Shown here: positions 60,823 through 64,000 of the stretch, in pieces
How the letters are laid out: each line of letters starts with the position of its first letter
Position numbering within the stretch: position 1 is the stretch's first letter
DNA from: Zanthoxylum bungeanum
Lineage: Eukaryota; Streptophyta; Magnoliopsida; Sapindales; Rutaceae
Direction of reading: 5' to 3'
DNA length: 64,000 nt
Assembly (NCBI GenBank): GCA_019454045.1
Contig: SKCR01038881.1
Span: 1-64,000, forward strand
Translations under genes and position numbers: made by a program
Notes under the pieces: generated by a model
Seen by the model: only the letters and a program-made list of their open reading frames with translations
Databases searched by the model: none
What the model was told of the DNA's origin: nothing

Positions 60823-62737
60823 TTAGTGCCAATCTAGATGGTACCATAGTCCCATCTCCTCCACATGTTTATCGAATAACTTAGGAGGTAAGGCCTTTGT
60901 AAGCGGGTCTGCTATGTTGTCTTGTCCTTGAACCTTTAAGACCACTATGTCTTTTCGTTCAATTTTCTCTCTAATTATGCGGTATTTTCTTTCCACGTGT
61001 TTAGACTTGGAATGCGCCCTCGGTTCTTAGCCTGCGCGATGGCTCCGTTATTATCACAGTATAATGGGATCGAATCCGCAATACTAGGCACAACGCCAAG
61101 TTCTGTGATAAAATTTATAATCCAAACAGCTTCTTTAGCAGCTTTTAAAGCCGCTATAAATTCCGCCTCAGTGGTGGAATCAGCTGTTGAGCCTTGCTTT
61201 GAACAACGCCAACTAATTACACCACCGTTAAGGGTAAATATGTATCCTGATGTAGATTTTCTATCATCCGGATCTCCCTGGAAGTCGGAGTCTGTATAAC
61301 CATTAACTTGTAGCTCATCTTCTCCATATATCAGAAACTTATCCTTGGTGCCTTTAAGATATTTTAGGATATGTTTCACGGCTGTCCAATGATCATTACC
61401 TGGATCAGATTGATATCGGCTGGTCACACTGACGCCGAAACTGATGTCAGGTCTAGTACATAACATAGCATACATTATACTTCCAAATACAATAAGCATA
61501 TGGCAAGTTAGACATCCTAACTCTCTCTTCCTCAGTTTGAGGTGCCATTTTCTTTGAAAGATGTATGCCGTATCGGAAATGTACATTTGATGCCTTGCAG
61601 TTGGTAAAACTGTACCTTTCTAACATTTTGTCTATGTACGTCGATTGTGACAACCCTATAAGCTTCCTGACTCTATCTCGGTAGAGCCTTATACCTAGTA
61701 TATATGAAGCTTCACCCATATCTTTGATGGAGAAGTTCTAGCAAAGGTAGGCTTTCACACTTTGCATCATCCCTATATCATTTCCTATGATAAGGATGTC
61801 ATCTACATACAAGACTAGGAAAACTGTCATGCTCCCACTAACTTTCTTATAAACACATGGTTCTTCATCATTTTTTATGAATCCAGATAATCTAATTATC
61901 TCATCAAAACGACGATTCCAGCTTCGGGATGCCTGTTTAAGTCCATAAATAGACTTTTGGAGCTTACAAACTAAGTTTGAAGTCTCGCTGGATATGAAAC
62001 CCTCAGGTTGTTCCATATAGATATCCTCTTCAAGGAATCCATTTAGGAAAACGGTTTTCACATCCATCTGCCATATCTCATAGTCGTGATATGCAGCAAT
62101 GGCTAAAAGAATCCTAATGGATTTTAGCATGGCTACTGGTGAAAAAGTTTCCTCATAGTCAATCCCAGAACGTTGAGTGTAACCTTTCGCTACTAGTCGG
62201 GCCTTAAAGGTTTCCACCTTTCCATCGGGCCCTCACTTCCTTTTGTACACCCATTTACAGCTAATAGGTTTAACTCCTTCAGGAAGTTCAACTAAGTCCC
62301 AGACTTGATTGGCATGCATTGAATCCATTTCAGATTTTATGGCTTCCTGCCATTTTCCCGAATCGATATCCAATATCGCTTCCTTATACGTAGTCGGATC
62401 TGTTTCCTCCAAGAGGAGAACATCAAGGCTCACATCAGATGTTAAAAACAGTCTCTCATGAGGCCTTGATATTCTATTCGACTTACGTAGAATCTGTGTT
62501 GTAGATCCTTTACCTAGTTGGATCTCTGGTTCCATCTCAGGTTCCTTAATGTTGGGATCAAACTCATCAAGTTTAATCTCTCTACAATTCCCACTTTCTC
62601 TCAAAAATTACTTTTCAAGAAAAGTTACAAAGCGAACAAAAAATACATTTCGTTGTTCGAAATCGTAGAATTGATATCCCATGGAATTATCAGGATATCC
62701 AACAAACCTATATTTATACCCCATGGGTGCTAGTTTA
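60823..62737 (-). pseudogene. pol: Element G Pol relic: integrase end, RT, RNase H
   Basis: On the minus strand the integrase C-terminal fold (RFVGYPDNSMGYQFYD, from 62710) leads, past a TAA, into the linker (62604-62233). A TGA at 62230-62232 interrupts just before RT. RT has EIWQMDVKTVFLNGF and VLYVDDILIIGND (YVDD at 61809-61798). A TAG at 61740-61738 and a frameshift near 61480-61500 follow. RNase H has YTDSDFQGD, STTEAEFI and YCDNNGAIAQ. A frameshift near 61030 then leads to NIADPLTKALPP and the stop at 60823. AGTGGGAG lies 30 bases before YVDD (61839-61832). It was recently functional in appearance but now has three nonsense codons and two shifts. Confidence 0.9.
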
Positions 62738-64000
62738 ACCCTGACCGGCGTAAACACACACGTATAACGCAAGCGCACTTATCGTTCAAGTAGTATAAAA
62801 ATATCGATCCCACGAGGACTTAATTCATACTGTTGTTATTAATTATTGATACTATTTATTTACAAGTATCTAATTATATAGAGAAGGGAATTGATTGCTT
62901 TTGGTTGGTTGAATGTGGATTTGCTAATTAAAATACTTAAAGATAAAAACAGACTCAAAAGAAAATACTAAGGAAAATAAAATAAAAGACTCAAAGATCT
63001 AGGGTCGTGATTCCACATAATATTATATAAAGATGAATTGATTCTCTTATATATGTGTAATAAATCAGATTGCTAACCTGGAACACGAAAATATGCAAAA
63101 GCCTATGTCGATGGTCAGACGTAAATACCCAGTATAACCCAATTGAATCATATGTTTATGTCAACCAAATTACCTGGATTCATTAAGATCAAGTTCCAAT
63201 TATGGCTACCCTCGCCCGACAGGTATATGTCTATCCTATAAGGAAATCTATTGAATGGTTATCTATCATCAAGGAAGATCGTGGGCTATTGAATCTAAGG
63301 CTGAAACCTAAAATTCCTATGTCTAGTTCATTTTAAGTTTACCACATCAATCTTATTGGTGATCAGACAACAAGAAGCATTAAGCTTAAGACTCAATAAA
63401 CAAACTAAAGAATTACCCAATAAATAATTAAATCAATTATTAAGCCTAGTAATATTGTGTTTCATCACTTCCCTAGAATAAAATAAAATACTGGGGTTAG
63501 AGGATTCACATTTAATATTTCTTATCTAGGAATCTCACTTATTATAATATATAAATTATTTTTTGTTCTGCTTTCTCAGGAATTAATAATATTAAACATT
63601 TAAAACCAGCCATATAGGCGGTAATCCATTTAGTCCAATTACACCAGCCATATAGGCGGTAATTATCTGTCACATAAAGACCAGCCATATAGGCGGTAAA
63701 GTAATTTATATTTAGACCGACCATATAGGCGGTAATAAAGTATGCCATTAATTAATCTGGTTAAATTATAATTTATAAATTATAATTAAGTGAGATTTAC
63801 CTAGATAATTATATTAAATGTTTCACCTTTTACCCCAACGGTAAATTAACTACAAAACATAAAGTAAAAAAGTAAATAAAATTTTATTACAAAAAGTAAA
63901 AGTGCAAGATTAAAAATACTAAAAGTAAAAATGCTAAATTAAAATTACAAAAGCTAAAACACACAAGATGCAATCCTTATAGTCCTTACAAAACTCAAGG
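62738..64000. mobile_element. Athila/Tat-like leader or spacer, degenerate, runs off the window
   Basis: The sequence AACCCTGACCGGCG resembles a decayed reverse complement of the TGGCGCCGTTGCCGGGG primer site. It is followed by GCAAGCGCACTTATCGTTC and ATATCGATCCCACGAGGACT, wording I know from non-coding parts of Athila/Tat-type elements in many dicots. No coding sequence is seen. It interrupts the integrase of element G at about 62738. Confidence 0.4.
63605..63736. repeat. Four spaced copies of a 21-bp motif
   Basis: ACCAGCCATATAGGCGGTAAT starts at 63605, 63643, 63680 and 63716, with 16-17-base spacers of unrelated sequence. The last copy has one change. It lies in the degenerate non-coding sequence at the right end. 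Confidence 0.92.

Larger units (their letters stand above)
49657..62737 (-). mobile_element. Element G: minus-strand Ty1/Copia, partial, with H in its 3' LTR
   Basis: On the minus strand pol (62737-60823) leads to the AAGTGGGAGAT tract and the 3' LTR, which starts TGATGGAGTTGG at 60809. It continues past element H to about 49657 (end read as GGGGTTCCACA). The LTR would be about 2.45 kb without H. Gag, protease and most of integrase are not seen, because a different sequence begins at about 62738. The 5' LTR is outside the window or lost. Confidence 0.85.

Noticed and set aside
63605..63736. CRISPR-like pattern of repeats and spacers
   Set aside because: The window is plant nuclear DNA with only four copies, short 16-17-base spacers and no cas genes. 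Kept only as a repeat.
1..64000. Organelle insertions, tRNA and rRNA genes, centromeric satellite
   Set aside because: I scanned for these and saw no tRNA-like clover sequence, rRNA core or long uniform satellite. The arrays present lie inside LTR elements.

Overview
The window is plant nuclear DNA, almost certainly from an angiosperm with a large, transposon-rich, AT-rich genome. I found no host gene, tRNA, rRNA, CRISPR array or bacterial-type operon. Nearly all of the 64 kb is explained by LTR retrotransposons nested inside one another. Five are Ty1/Copia elements, called A, B, C, D, E and G here (C and D are two copies of one family). Two are non-autonomous, Ty3-like elements called F and H. 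The evidence for a plant is the tRNA-iMet-type primer sites (TGGTATCAGAGC and variants), the AAGTGGGAGATT polypurine tracts, the Copia domain order gag-PR-IN-RT-RNase H, and Tat/Athila-like gag and RT pieces.

Layout. Element C (+, about 383-18926) is an old Copia copy cut by element A (+, 2451-13715, target duplication GGTAC). The 5' LTR of A carries a solo LTR of a B-like family (3528-5587, duplication CATAA). After C comes a Ty3 RT scrap (18927-19578), then D (-, 19579-34655), an inverted relative of C. The 5' LTR of D is interrupted by B (+, 23212-33472, duplication CTTTC) and then by E (+, 34656-48571). E holds the coding-less F (+, 38015-44047, duplication ATAGT). A relic of F-like spacer (48572-49656) precedes G (-, 49657 to the right part of the window). 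The 3' LTR of G holds H (-, 50799-59496, duplication GTGGG), which encodes only Gag. The pol of G ends at about 62737, where a degenerate Athila/Tat-like leader with a short repeat array runs off the window.

Activity. The youngest insertions by LTR comparison are F (about 3 differences in 540 bp), then B, H and the E LTRs (about 98 percent identity by eye). The only long clean pol ORF is the RT-RNase H part of B (29643-31481). A has a nearly whole gag (7850-8629). E has young LTRs but a ruined coding region, and F and H lack pol, so these must have been mobilised with proteins supplied by other elements.

The most unusual signal is the 8-mer AGTGGGAG, which is the core of the Copia polypurine tract. 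It recurs 21 times, always in the sense strand of a Copia internal region. It sits at homologous places: in the leader before gag, at the integrase/RT boundary, 30 nt before the YVDD codons, and at the true PPT. It is still present six times in E although the reading frame of E is destroyed. This suggests a cis-acting role, such as internal second-strand priming or RNA recognition, and deserves testing.
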